A stretch of DNA of 64,000 bases from NCBI GenBank assembly GCA_905182995.1, contig CAJJDP010000115.1, positions 172,765 through 236,764 of the forward strand. Direction: 5' to 3'. A program made the translations under genes and the position numbers. A model generated the notes under the pieces. That model was not told where the DNA came from and made no database searches. It saw nothing but the letters and a program-made list of their open reading frames with translations. How positions within the stretch are numbered: the stretch's first letter is position 1; every line of letters begins with the position of its first letter. The stretch is from Paramecium octaurelia (Eukaryota; Ciliophora; Oligohymenophorea; Peniculida; Parameciidae). This document shows, in pieces, positions 35,365 through 46,676 of the stretch.

Positions 35365-36657
35365 TCAATTTGTATCCTACAAGATTTTCTTACAGTTTTC
35401 CTCAATATCCCCATCAAGATGTAAGAGATTCTTTCTACCATTTAAAACATTCTCCCTATTTATCAGTATTATGGGTGTGGTTGGACCAACTTTGGCTACG
35501 CTGGCTGCAAAAGGCATCACTTTAAGACTAGTTCCTATCACAATCAACAGGTCAGCATCCTTTAAACAATTCCAACTATAAAAGAATTCCCCTGGTAGAC
35601 CTTCTCCGAAAAATACCACATCAGGCTTCACTAATCCCTTCTTTGGACATTTCTCGCATCTATGGATCTCCCCCTTTTTAATGTGGCTCATGAAATCCTT
35701 AATTGAGACTTCCTCTTAGCACTCAATGCATCGAGCCGTTCTCATATGACCATGTGCTTAGATGACTTTATCTTGTGAGACTCCAGCATCTAATTCTAAG
35801 CCATCAATATTCTAAGTAAAACATTTGAGCAATTGTCCTCTTGAATCCAAAAATTTCAAGAATTTATGAGCTATAGTTGGCTTAGCATCAAAAGTAAGTA
35901 AGAATTCCCTTGCTACACAATAGAAGGCTTCAGGATTTTTCTTAAAATATTCAATTTCAAACACGCTTTCTGGACTGGGCAGGTTATACTTTTATATCTA
36001 TGAATATAACCCTGTTCCAGGAGTTCTGAAATCTGGAATTCCAGCAGCTACACTCATTCCAGCTCCAGCCAATATACAGACTTTTTAAAATTTCTTATTT
36101 TTCAACCCGTCAACTAATTTTGCATATGTGAACTCATCCTCGTTTGTGACTTTAAGATTAGAAATTTATTCAATTAATTGCTTAATTTCTTAAGTCTCAT
36201 CCTTTTTGTCTTCTTGATTATTGAATTTGATTGATGACAATAATTTGCTTGCTTTGGAAATCAAATAATTAGTAATATAGGAGGAACACTCATAACACCA
36301 TAAAGATAAATCTGTTAACGACAAAACTATTTGATGTCCACTCTTTTTATTATGTTCGACCATGTGAGCTATAATTATTAACTTATAAATTACAATTTAC
36401 AAATCGAGAACAATGAATCTCTCTGCAATGCATGCATGTCCAATTCTCAGAAGCATCTCCACATTAAACACATGGCTATGAAAATAAAGTATTTCTATGT
36501 TATTCAGTAAACTTCATCCTAAATTATATGATAATGTATTTTACAATTCATGAAGATCTTATTGCTAAAAATGTGGACAATCTTCTTTCGGTTGGACAGC
36601 ATACCCAACTTATCCACCATCTAACACAATCTAAAACCCATCTGCAATTTAATCCAT
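35365..36657 (-). CDS. Sirtuin with N-terminal UBP-type zinc finger (413 aa)
   Basis: NAD-dependent protein deacylase fused to a ubiquitin-binding ZnF-UBP. Residues 25-120: CPHF, then CVQCGDASENWTCMHC, HCSRF, HMVEHNKKSGH and LWCYEC supply the zinc ligands in the family order. The sirtuin core follows: GAGMSVAAGIPDFRTPGTGLY, TQNIDGLE, catalytic His in AHGHM, CIEC...CEKC structural zinc, PDVVFFGEGLP, GTSLKVMPFA. This is a class I (SIRT1-3-like) catalytic set with no missing residue. Introns of 26 and 25 nt, the second restoring FVNSHMVEH. Likely targets are acetylated proteins such as histones or tubulin, by family only. Confidence 0.92.
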
Positions 36658-36788
36658 GTTTACAATTTAAATGATATAATTATTATTTTAATTTATAAGA
36701 TATTTAAATACCAGATTAGTAAGGGTCTAATCAAATATGAAAGCATGATTGGGATTCAAATACATTTAAAATTTATTATAAAACACAC

Positions 36789-39240
36789 TCATACTATTTT
36801 GTACATAATTTAACGAGCTATGTAGTGTACAAATTTACTTTTGTGACCTCTTATCTTCTATAAGACTTTATTATAAACATGGGAGTTGTTTATCAACTTG
36901 GAGACTTTAGTGATATTGAAGTGAGGGTAGTACTTTTCAAACTCTGATACTTTGTCGATATTCAAATCATTATTTAAGATTTAAGGATTGGGATCATCTT
37001 GGATTTCATAATTTTGATTGTAAACTTAGTTATTATTATATTGGTTATTCGGTATTAACAGACTTCTATTGCTCACCTATTGAAATAACTTATTCCTAAA
37101 TAAATTCTTAATATCCTATTGGTTTAGAGATTATTATTGAGAATGTAATCCAATCGTCTACTCAGGGATGTCGAGATCATCCTCATCTTGTTTTGGGAAT
37201 CCTAATCTGATTAACAATTTATTGTCAACTTGAGGTATTGACTTTTGATGTTCAAGCATTTGCTCCAAAGCCTTCTCCCTAACAAGAAGCACATTATATC
37301 TCTTTCTCTTCCTCTGTCTAACATATGGTTATCTGAAATGATCGACACTACTGTTGTATACTGAAATCACTTTGTTTTTGTTCTTTCTCAAGAAAACCAA
37401 GGGACAATGTTTAAATTAATGATGACTCGAGCATGCTTCACATTTTATTTGATTAGAATAATCTCCAAATTGAGTCTTGTCAAGAATGAGTCTGTATTTC
37501 TCATATTAGCTTCTGTCATTCTATAAAATAGACAAGAACTCACTCTAAGTAATATAAGCAACCTAGACAAAGGTTTAAGCTACGATATCAAATTACATAT
37601 AATCTTAAAAGAAGAATTCTCTTTCGCAAAACAACTTCCCACTTGTATATCTTTTTATAGTCCTATCCAATAACACTGACTTCACTTTTCCAGCTAAGAG
37701 TATATACACCTTATCTGGATGATCATCCTTCTTAATAATAAACTCCTCGGGAGCATACGTCTTCTCATGTATGCAGTAACATAACTTCTTCAGAGTGTCG
37801 TCTGATAAATTTTATCCAAACAGTTTCGACTGTTTAAAATAACTATAATACATTGCAATTTAGACTTCTTATTTTAGTTTTGGATTTAATTATCCTATCA
37901 ATTCATCCAAATCCAATTCTTCTTCCTACTTGAATTATAAATAATATTCTATATATTTCCTCACTCGAAATTGCAACTAAGTATTCAAACCCCTTTGTTT
38001 AATGTGATTACTCACAAGTCTAAGTTTAGAATTATTAATATTCTATTATTCAGCCAATTTCGAAAAGATACTCTATATCATACCCAATGCATAACCAAAA
38101 GTACCCACCACTACAAACGTAAATCCTGTAACCAACACCTTCTCAGGAATAGTAACAGGTACAATGTCTCCATATCCAACCGTCATCGAGGTTATGGTCA
38201 CCCAATAAAGAGATGTAAAATACTTCACATATACATCAGCTTCATAAATATCTTGCTGATGTAACCAAGTATGTGAGTAGCCTAGATCAACTTCCAAAAT
38301 GGCAAAGTAATGAAATAGACAAGCACAAAAATGAGATATCAATAAGAGAGAGTAGATTAAACAAAATAGAGAATAAATAACTGCTGTTTTTTCCTTGAAA
38401 TTTGAAATTTCCTCTATCACTACCATTGTCCTTCTTACTTTGGTCATTCTTATTAACATTAAGTAGTTCGCAAACTAAAATCCGAACCAAGATAGTATGA
38501 ACGGTAGCACAACTGTCAAATCAAGGAAGAATTCTCCCTTTATGTAGTGCCAAAATATATCCTTCTTGGAAGTGTGCAAGATTCCCTTCGCATAATAACC
38601 CTTAAAGAAATTGAGTATTAATTCCATCAGGAATACGCTGCTTGGCAAAGTACTAAACAATAAATAGGCACTTCCTATTTGTTCCTTATTCAAATCGAAA
38701 GACAATTGAAGAGGAACGTACAAAATGTTGACAATTGTCACAAACATTAAAATAACATCCCAAACAAATAGAAATTTATCTGCTGGCAAGAGAACTGTTT
38801 AATTGCTCTTAAGAAACGCCCATATTCTCCACCAAAAGGCGTTGTTTTATTTCCCTTCATACTTTATTTCACCGTACTAAAATGAATTGATATTAAAACC
38901 ATACTTTAGTAGGTTCTGAATTCAAAAGACGGTTATACAAATAGTATTGAAATGAACTGCTAAGATCACGTATCAAATTGAAAATGTCTTTATTCAAAAT
39001 TTTAAATCTGTATTGGGTTGAGAAGTGCTTCATTTTTGTTATGAAAATGGCAACTTTCTAAATAATCTTTAGTGGCTTCGATTTCCATACGCTATTTATA
39101 TCTATTTGAATTTACTCATTATTATCAAGAAGCTATATCTCCTTTTCCACATTGCTCATTGCCTCCAGCTCTAGAAGCGTATCCTCTTGTTGTCTAGCCT
39201 CCTTACGAGCAAATTAGAGTAGAAGTTTAGATTTGCTCAT
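36789..39240 (-). CDS. Second CNG/EAG-type K+ channel with degenerate cNMP domain (807 aa)
   Basis: ATG 39240 to TGA 36789-36791 with one 28-nt intron at 38877-38904. Cytosolic N-terminus of ~175 residues; S1 (FLFVWDVILMFVTIVNILYV) to S6; pore SMTVGYGDIVPVT with GYGD. The cyclic-nucleotide-like fold has DKVYILLAGKVKSV and GKLFCEREFFF but lacks the Arg-Thr/Ser-Ala phosphate contact present in the channel at 9981-12929, so it may not bind cyclic nucleotides. Soon after come CEACSSHHQFKHC, a C-x2-C-x3-H-x4-C knuckle variant, and a basic then Asn/Gln-rich tail. Same architecture as the first channel; clearly paralogous but not recent. Confidence 0.92.
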
Positions 39241-39289
39241 TCTTAATACTTATTTATTTGCTTTTAATAATTATAATACTATTTATTAG

Positions 39290-39959
39290 ATCGTACATAA
39301 TTCAGGAGTTTAGAAATAAACCCAATCACTGAAATTCCTGAAATTTTAGAGTGCTTTAGTAACTAATTTAAACCCTCATATTTTTAATGGATTTGAAATT
39401 TTATTGAAGCAAATTTAGACAAATTTTGAATACTTAAACTGGATGAGCCTAATCTATATAGGTATGCAGTCAAAGAACATACAACAATAATGTTTGGATA
39501 TAATTAAGATACTTTAAATTGGAGAATAAATTACAATCTTTTATTATTAAGAATTAATATTAAATTATTATTTTAGATTATATTAAAATGATTAAATGAT
39601 TAATGTATTTTTTTCTTATATAGTCTTAAATGATTAATTCAATAAGATTAATTGGTATTAATATTACTTGATATAGATAGATATAAATATCTAATCCTTA
39701 TTAAATTATTGCTTATACCTTCTATAGTATATATTAAGTCTATTTTTAGAAATTGATTTCTCAATTGCTAATTAGTCTTAAGAGAATATATAGAGAATAA
39801 ATGATGTTTCGCTCAATATGATTTTATACAATTTTTTACAATATCTATTTAATTTTTATGAACAAGCTATCTATTTTAGTCTACCCATCTTTCAATTGAT
39901 TTAATATTTTGTTTTTGAAATTTTAATGTTTAAATAAATTTCCCTCTGATCTTTTGACT
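39290..39959 (+). pseudogene. Long coding-like frame without a start codon
   Basis: About 220 codons without TGA, ending at 39957-39959. The first half reads like helical-repeat sequence (FNGFEILLKQIQTNFEYLNW, IGMQSKNIQQQCLDIIKIL), recalling armadillo/HEAT units; the second half is Ile/Asn-rich and less convincing. No ATG starts the frame, and the last ~65 bases overlap a coding-like frame on the other strand. Probably a remnant. Confidence 0.3.
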
Positions 39960-40640
39960 ACTTATATTTTGATTTAATTTCTTTCACTTCTTCTTCAATG
40001 ATGATCATTTTTAATAGCAAATCTTTAAATTGACATATTATTAATTATATTCTTTGGTCTAGTTTTAACCTTATGACCTTTTGTTTGCTCTTTTTTAGAA
40101 CATTGAGATACTTTACTTATAGATTTATTATAGATCTTACGATTGTTATGGCTCTTTATTGATTATTCTTAAAATTTATTTTTTCATTAAAAGTTTTAAT
40201 TACATTCATGCCTTGTATTATTTTGACTAATTAATCTATATGGTTGAATCTATGGAATAATTTTTCTTCTTTGATTGAACCCAATAAAATTTATTAGTAA
40301 CCACTTTTTTATGATTAGATTTTTATATGTTACACTAAATTGGCTAATTCACTCCATGAATGATCTCTTCTTTAAACGAGTCTTATCCTCATATTTAAGC
40401 ATAATAAACCCAGTGGAAAGTGGAAGTAGGTCTTTACCTAAAATTTGGTTTATTTCTACTAAAGCATATTAAGAGATATCATTAGGTTTCATATTCTTCC
40501 ATAATTAAATGAAAAATATAAAGTATAATGTATGAGTTCCTGATTACCAATTTTCTGAATTATCATTACCATCCAAGCTGCACTTATCTCCATTTTATAC
40601 AGGAATAGAAATCCTTTATTGTATCAAAAATGAGTGGGAA
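39892..40640 (-). pseudogene. Broken gene, one TGA/frameshift near 40350
   Basis: Read on the minus strand, a coding-like run (SLDGNDNSENW, ISQYALVEINQILGKDLLP, MLKYEDKTRLKKRSFME) stops at TGA 40349-40351. The neighbouring frame continues at once with ELANLVQHIKIQ and runs to TGA 39892-39894 with basic helical sequence (LLLKMIIIEEEVKEIKSKY). A 1-nt shift explains this; a 34-nt GTTTAA...TTAG intron would also bridge it but has an atypical 5' end. No ATG at the 5' side. The spacer 40641-40709 holds nothing. Confidence 0.4.
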
Positions 40641-40709
40641 GGAGTATATTAACTTATTTAACAAATAATAATACTTTGCTTATTTATATAGTATAAATAA
40701 GATATCAAG

Positions 40710-41578
40710 TCAAAACTATTTAGAGATGGTTACCCATTTCTTGTTTCTTTTTGGAAAGTGATGTTATTTCCAGACCTATGTGATTATCTTTTTGTGCTTG
40801 TCCACTAGTCTCTATTAAAAGCGAAGTTCAGACAAATCAGTGTCGTGATACAAATTTTGAATGCCTTCATCCAATTGTTCTTGATTCAAGATTGGGAGAG
40901 ATTCAATATGCATTTCTTCTATGTCTTTGTGCTTGGAATAATTAGATTTCACCTACTGTTTCAAGATTTCATCGTCTTACTTCTTTTTATCGTATCTCCT
41001 TTACAATTAAAGCAACTTGCCTTCTGTATTAATGATGGCCATCAATTTGTTCTCTCGATCTATGTCTTCAACAATTGTACTCAATCTGGATTAATCTGTT
41101 GAAATTCTATTTTTAATGTTTAGATTGCTTTCTTTGACCTCGATCCTCCTCAATTCGCCTAACAAATACCTCCTCCTCTTAGTCATGGAATCTAGAGCTC
41201 AATAGTTCATAAGCATTTACTTTTATCATCGACTATTTTCTCGACTTGCTTATTAAGAAAATGATTAAGATAGTCGTTCTTCTTTTGAATTTGCAAATCA
41301 TCTCGTATATGTTATTCCAAGATATCTTTACTTTAAGATCCATTTAATGAAATATTCGCTGCTTTCGTAAGATTCAACAAAGCTACATCTGAAAGGCTCT
41401 TACGATATAATGGGTTATCATCCATGTCTTGTAGTAATGAGTTTAATATTCCCGTTTATTTCACTTCAGGAAGTGAATCTTTAGTTACTAAAACTGTCTT
41501 TTACCGTTTGAGTTCTTGCTATTTAATTAATTCTGCTCTCATAGCATCCCCCAATTCTGTAATTAATAATCTATTCAT
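40710..41578 (-). CDS. Coiled-coil hypothetical protein (279 aa)
   Basis: ATG 41578 to TGA 40710-40712 with one 29-nt intron (GTAAATGC...GCTCTAG). The protein is almost entirely helical and charged: GDAMRAELIKQQELKRQK, LRDDLQIQKKNDYLNHFL-type segments, LLQLQRRYDKKKQDDEILK. No enzymatic motif or membrane segment. Architecture suggests a structural cytoskeletal or ciliary component, which is inference only. Confidence 0.72.
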
Positions 41579-41825
41579 TTTAATGTATATGAGATTAATG
41601 TCGAATAATAAATTATTAAGAATATGTTTAAGGGGTTGAGATTAAAATTGAAGCAGGTTAAATATTATAGAACATCAGCAGAGATGGGGATGGAAGATTA
41701 CTAACTTTGTCATTATTATTTTGATGGAAATCATTCTGATTTATAAATTTAATGCATCAATTTATTATAATGAAATGTTTGCAATTTAGAGATTAAAATT
41801 TAATGTGTGATATTAATATTTATAA

Positions 41826-43516
41826 ATGCAATCTCGTTCATAAAGAAGAAGAAGAATATTGAAATAATGCATTCAAAAAAAGAGTAAAATAGAAGACAAT
41901 GCACATGTAACTCAGGAAATAGATTCTGATTACGAGGATGTAAGTGAAATGGAGGAAGATGAGCATATTCAATATGAAGATGAATTTGATGATGAATATG
42001 GTAAGTTATCAAAGTAATTTAGTTAGAGAGTGAAGAGGGCGAAATCAATATTGATAGTGAAGATGAAGAGATATTGTAAAAGGAAGAATAATCCCAAGAA
42101 CAATCATAATAAACACAATAATAATAATAGTAACCCTTACAGTAATAATCAAAACTCGTAAGAAAGAAGAAGGGTATGGAATAGGAGAGTCAGGAGAATC
42201 AAAAGAGAGTGTGGTTCTATGATGAAGCTGAAAATTTAGATTTTGATAATAGGGCTTATAATATGTTACATAGAGTCACAACTGAATGGCCTTGCTTGTC
42301 TTGCGACTTTGTGTTAACAGAGGAAGAACAATAACAATACAGAAATAAGGAATACCATAAGATGAACAAGTATCCATACACTGTGTATTTGGCAGCTGGA
42401 ACTCAAGCAGCATAACCAACCAAAAATTAAATTTACTTATTAAAATTGTCAAAAATGCACAAAACTAAATACGATGATGATGAAGCCTCGTTATCAGAAG
42501 ATGATAGTGAAGATGACAATCTTAGTAATGATGAAGAAGGATAAGTACATTTGAGTAGTGTTACAGGACTGAAATGTGGAGTCAATAGAATTAAAACTAT
42601 GAATGGATAAGCTATTGCAGCCTATTGGAATGAAAATGGAGATGTAAGCATCTTAGATTTGAATCCATTATATAAAAAGCTTTTAACAAATTAATAATCG
42701 TAATTTAATTTGTCACAATTACACCACAAAGTATTCAAAAACTAACATGAAGGATTTGCATTGGATTGGAGTCGTTTGAAATTGGGTGATTTAATCAGTG
42801 GTTCATCAGATGGAAAGATTTACTTGTATCAATTAAACAATAATGATTGGATTAGAGAAAATAAAGCTTATGAATATCATAAGGGAAGTGTTGAAGATTT
42901 ATAATTCTCCCCAATCGAGAGTTTTGTCTTTGCTTCCTGTTCTACTGATGGATCTCTATGTATTGTTGATACAAGAGAAGGAAAGCACAAGCAAGCTCAG
43001 ATCTTGGTTAAGGCTCATAATTGTGATGTTAATGTCATCTCATGGAATTAAGTCTCAGCTACTCTTGTGGCTACAGGAGCTGATGATGGGTGCTTTAAAA
43101 TTTGGGACTTGAAATATCCTAAAAATGATGCCATTTCTGAAATTCAATTCCACAACAAAGCCATTACCTCCATCTAATTTTAACCTAACAGCGATTCTAG
43201 CATTGCTGTATCATCAGAAGATCACAAACTGTCTATTTGGGACTTTGCTGTTGAAAATGAGAATAACAATATTGATGATATTCCAGATTAATTAATGTTT
43301 GTGCATCAAGGATAGAAGGATCTCAAAGAATTGAAATATCATCCAATTTATTATGAAATGATTGTGAGTACTTCTGCAAATGGATTCAACGTATTTAAAC
43401 CAACATTAGATGAAGAGGAGAAGAAATCAGAGCAATCTGAAGAAGATTAAGCTTAAATTCCTGTTATAAAAGAGGAAGACCTAAATAAATATTTTTAATA
43501 AATGTCAATCCAATGA
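41826..43516 (+). CDS. GRWD1: GRWD1/Rrb1-type WD40 ribosome-assembly protein (554 aa)
   Basis: A long acidic, Gln-rich N-terminus is followed by the CAF1C/H4-binding-like segment (YNMLHRVTTEWPCLSCDFVL and YPYTVYLAAGTQA) and WD40 repeats: FALDWSRLKLGDLISGSSDG, FVFASCSTDGSLCIVDTR, ATGADDGCFKIWDLK, IAVSSEDHKLSIWDF. The order and the acidic insert match the glutamate-rich WD protein that escorts ribosomal protein L3 to nascent 60S particles in the nucleolus. One 26-nt intron near 42000-42025 (GTAAGTTATC...GTTAG); 555 codons. ATG 41826. Confidence 0.9.
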
Positions 43517-43824
43517 AATATTTGTTTATTAATAATCATTTGTGTATTATAATATTACTTCCTTTTTTGATTCACCAATTATTATTAATTTTTTCATACA
43601 CTTCGAATGGAATTAAATTTGTCACCGTGAATAGTATGCATTGTCATATTTTAAGATTATAAGTTCATAGGATTCACACAGAATAATTCATTCATTCAAT
43701 CATAATAATTAATTTAATATTTCCTTAATTTCTTCTTTTATTCTTTTGCCAAAGGAAGGGCATTCATTAACATGCTTAGAAATTAAATTGAAAAAAAATT
43801 TGTTATCTATTTTCTTCAACTAGA
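43517..43824. other. Convergent 3' spacer, no gene seen
   Basis: A+T-rich; TGA in all frames; nothing recognisable between the GRWD1 stop and the stop of the minus-strand hypothetical gene. Confidence 0.4.
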
Positions 43825-44415
43825 TCAATTTATTGAGTTATTATAATAATTTCCTAAAATCTAAGGATTATTATCATACTCATTAAATTGCTATTAAATT
43901 TCAATAGTAGACTATGAACTCGATACTCTGGCATTTTATTTTGGTTTCTTGTCTTGTTTCTTTTGTATTTACTCTTTCGGCAACGATTTCTATTATTTTG
44001 TCTATTTTTCTGGTCTGTCTGAATTCTTATTTGTTTTTTGTTGTGGGTTTTCATTGATAATTTACTTTTCAGATTAATTAATTTGTTTCTCTCTCTGACT
44101 TTCCTCACAAACAGAACTGCTCTTAAAAATATTGTCCAATTATCTATTTTGAACCTAACAATGAAAGAAATCGCATACATTGTTCAATTCATTAATTATA
44201 CTCTTAAACTAATCACGCTTATTGGCAGATGAAGATTTGATTTGTAATTTTGAATTTTGAATTTATTTTTCTTTGGTCTGTTAAGGCATGTCTTTTAAAT
44301 CATGTTTGCCTAAAAAGATGTCTGAGTATTTAAGTGGTTCTTAGGTTTTGTCCTTTGTCAAGTATCTATTGTATTTGGCCAACAGTTCTCGTTCCTCATT
44401 ATTTAATAATTCCAT
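43825..44415 (-). CDS. Basic, Gln/Lys-rich hypothetical protein (188 aa)
   Basis: ATG 44415 to TGA 43825-43827 with a 24-nt intron (GTATGCG...TTGTTAG) joining NELNNV. N-terminus is ordered-looking (ELLNNEERELLAKYNRYL, YSDIFLGKHDLKD), the remainder is Lys/Gln/Asn-rich and low-complexity. No domain. It begins 20 bases after the end of the broken frame upstream on the same strand and might once have belonged with it. Confidence 0.65.
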
Positions 44416-44435
44416 AGTTATTTATATATTATATG

Positions 44436-45700
44436 ATCAAAATAATAGAGATCTATTAAAATTCTGCAATCTCTCTACTCCTTTGATTAATTTCAATAAT
44501 TGCGAAGATGTTAATGATTGTGTGAATTGACATATAGTCTCATTCACTTCTTTTTATAACACTTTCAAATTCCTCATATCGTTGTTTAATTGTGTAAATG
44601 CCTAAATATTTGTAGAATAGACAACTTTTAAGACATCTTGCGATGATTCATTAATTTATCAATGATTGGCAATATCTTATAGATCAAATTATTATCCTCC
44701 AATTTTGTATACTACTTAACAATCTCCATATAATTATTGAATTCCTCATCATCTAATTTAATTAATTTATTCAATTACAATTGTTAACTTCATTATTTGT
44801 ACTAATTAAAAATAATCCATAATTGCCCTTCAAAAAATTCCTCTGTATATTTTTGATTGCATATTTCATGTAACTCTTCCTGTTAATGCCACAAGTCCCA
44901 TATCTCATCTGAACTATATTTCCTATACGACATTACCATATAAGAATCAATAAGCAACTAAGCCTAATCAGATTGATTGCATTGTATTATCTGATCAATA
45001 GAATTAGAACTTCCAATAATCATGCTATTGAGAACGGAATGAGAAACCAACAAGTGGGTTAGATACTCAAAATATTGCATAGTGGTTTTTTTGTACTCTT
45101 GTATTTTCTGATCCAAATCAGAAACCTAAAAATAGGAACTTCAAATTATTACTTTTTTCTCCAATAACTTCAAATAAACCATCTTCCTCAATCTTGATTT
45201 CTTGGCACTCTATCTCAATCGTTTATTTTTGCATTCCTCACTCAATAAATCATTTGCAGATCCACAAAATCCTGGCAATCCACCTTTTTATCATTTGAAA
45301 GTCCTTCAGATGAACTATCGTGTTCCAAATCCTCTTGCATTTCCTCATCAAGAAGATTGTCTCCTTCTACACTCTATAAGGATGTGATTTCTTTATATAG
45401 GCATTTTTCACATTGCCTTTGATCTCCTAAATTTAAGGTGGTTAATCTCTTAGATTGACAGTAGATTGAATAGTTCGCAAGGTAGGTTTAGCCTTCTTAA
45501 TCTATTTAGTTTTTTGTTAGACTTATTATTTAAGATATGGATTTTGAAGCATGTTCTAAGAGAAAAGACTTTACAAATCAATCATCCTCTATTATTGATG
45601 TAATTATTGCAATAGTCGGGCATTCTGTGCTAAGAGTTGGTCTTGATTGATGGTCGACTAAAGTAAAGAGTTGTTTGTTTGATTGTCGAAGCCAAGAATA
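44436..45700 (-). pseudogene. Disabled coiled-coil gene
   Basis: A chain of strongly coding-like segments on the minus strand: KQIKKAKPTLRTIQSTV near 45450, then in another frame DNLLDEEMQEDLEHD, LRKMVYLKLLEKK with a normal 27-nt intron to VSDLDQKIQEY, QLLIDSYMVMSYRKY, and QLNKLIKLDDEEFNNYM. Three lesions break it: a frame change near 45400 that only an unusually long 38-nt intron could bridge, an in-frame TGA near 44785, and a shift near 44650 where no GT-AG pair exists. The last segment (NNDMRNLKVLQKEVNE) ends at TGA 44436. Likely a pseudogene of a helical protein; sequencing or assembly errors are the alternative. Confidence 0.5.
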
Positions 45701-45886
45701 AATTAATCTATTTCTTCTACAGATTATTACATATAAATTAATGAGTACAATCATTAGTTGTTAAAAAATGTTTTTATGAATCATCAATACGCATAAAATA
45801 CAATTTGGTACCAAAAAAGAATATAGATAAGAGTAGGTCATTAATAAATTTTATGGAGTGCAAAATTAATAATAAATAATAAATAA

Positions 45887-46625
45887 ATGTGGAAAACAAT
45901 AACTTTATTCACCCTGTTCATTACAATCAATGGATAATGCAGCTGTAGCAAATTTACAAATGAGACAAACTGCTATGCTTATGGTTATTGCCTATTTCAA
46001 AATGGGATTTGCGAAGAAGCTTAATGCGAAGCCATTCCATATGAAGGGAAGTGTAAATCACCTCGCTGTTTATGGAATGATGGCAAATGCACCACATTCA
46101 AAGCAGCCGAATAAACTTGCTCTGCATTGTTACCTTAACTATGCACCTAATTTGAGGGTTGTTATTATGATTACACAAATCTAAAATGTGTTGTTACTAA
46201 GGATTGTTCTTCTCTTCAGATTGATCAATGCAATGGAAAGCTAACAAATGGTAATTCCTGTGTAGTAGATCCTTTCAAGAACAAATGTTAAGAAATGACT
46301 GATTGCAAATCTCTAACTTCTGAATTTATGTGTTTAAGTCAATTCCCTAATTGCAAATATGAAAATTCTGTCTGCTCCCCATAAGTATGCACAGAAATTA
46401 AAGTATTTTCATTGTCAATAATAGGACGATGTTTCTTGCTCTTTTCTTGATGAATGCTAATGGAATAATGAAAGATGCTAATTTAAAAATTGCTAAAGCA
46501 TTAGATTTGGATATTTATGCAATGGCAACACTTGTGGATTTGATAAAAACGAATGCTTTGCCTGCGTTGAATAACACGGTTATCAATTGTTTGTTGGTTT
46601 GATATCATTGTTATTTATATTATGA
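45887..46625 (+). CDS. Secreted/GPI-type cysteine-rich surface protein (238 aa)
   Basis: Signal peptide (MWKTITLFTLFITINGQC), then about 200 residues with cysteine every 6-12 positions, often paired as C-x-W-N-x-G-K/R-C (CLWNDGKC, CQWNNERC, CFACVEQ), and a C-terminal hydrophobic end (YQLFVGLISLLFIL) fitting a GPI-anchor signal. This organisation resembles the cysteine-periodic units of Paramecium surface (immobilisation) antigens, but the protein is far smaller than those. One 22-nt intron (GTATTTTCAT...TAATAG). ATG 45887, TGA 46623-46625. Located on the cell surface by inference. Confidence 0.8.
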
Positions 46626-46676
46626 ATTAAAATATTGTTGACTTTAAATTAATGTTTTATCGAAATCAATATTGAA

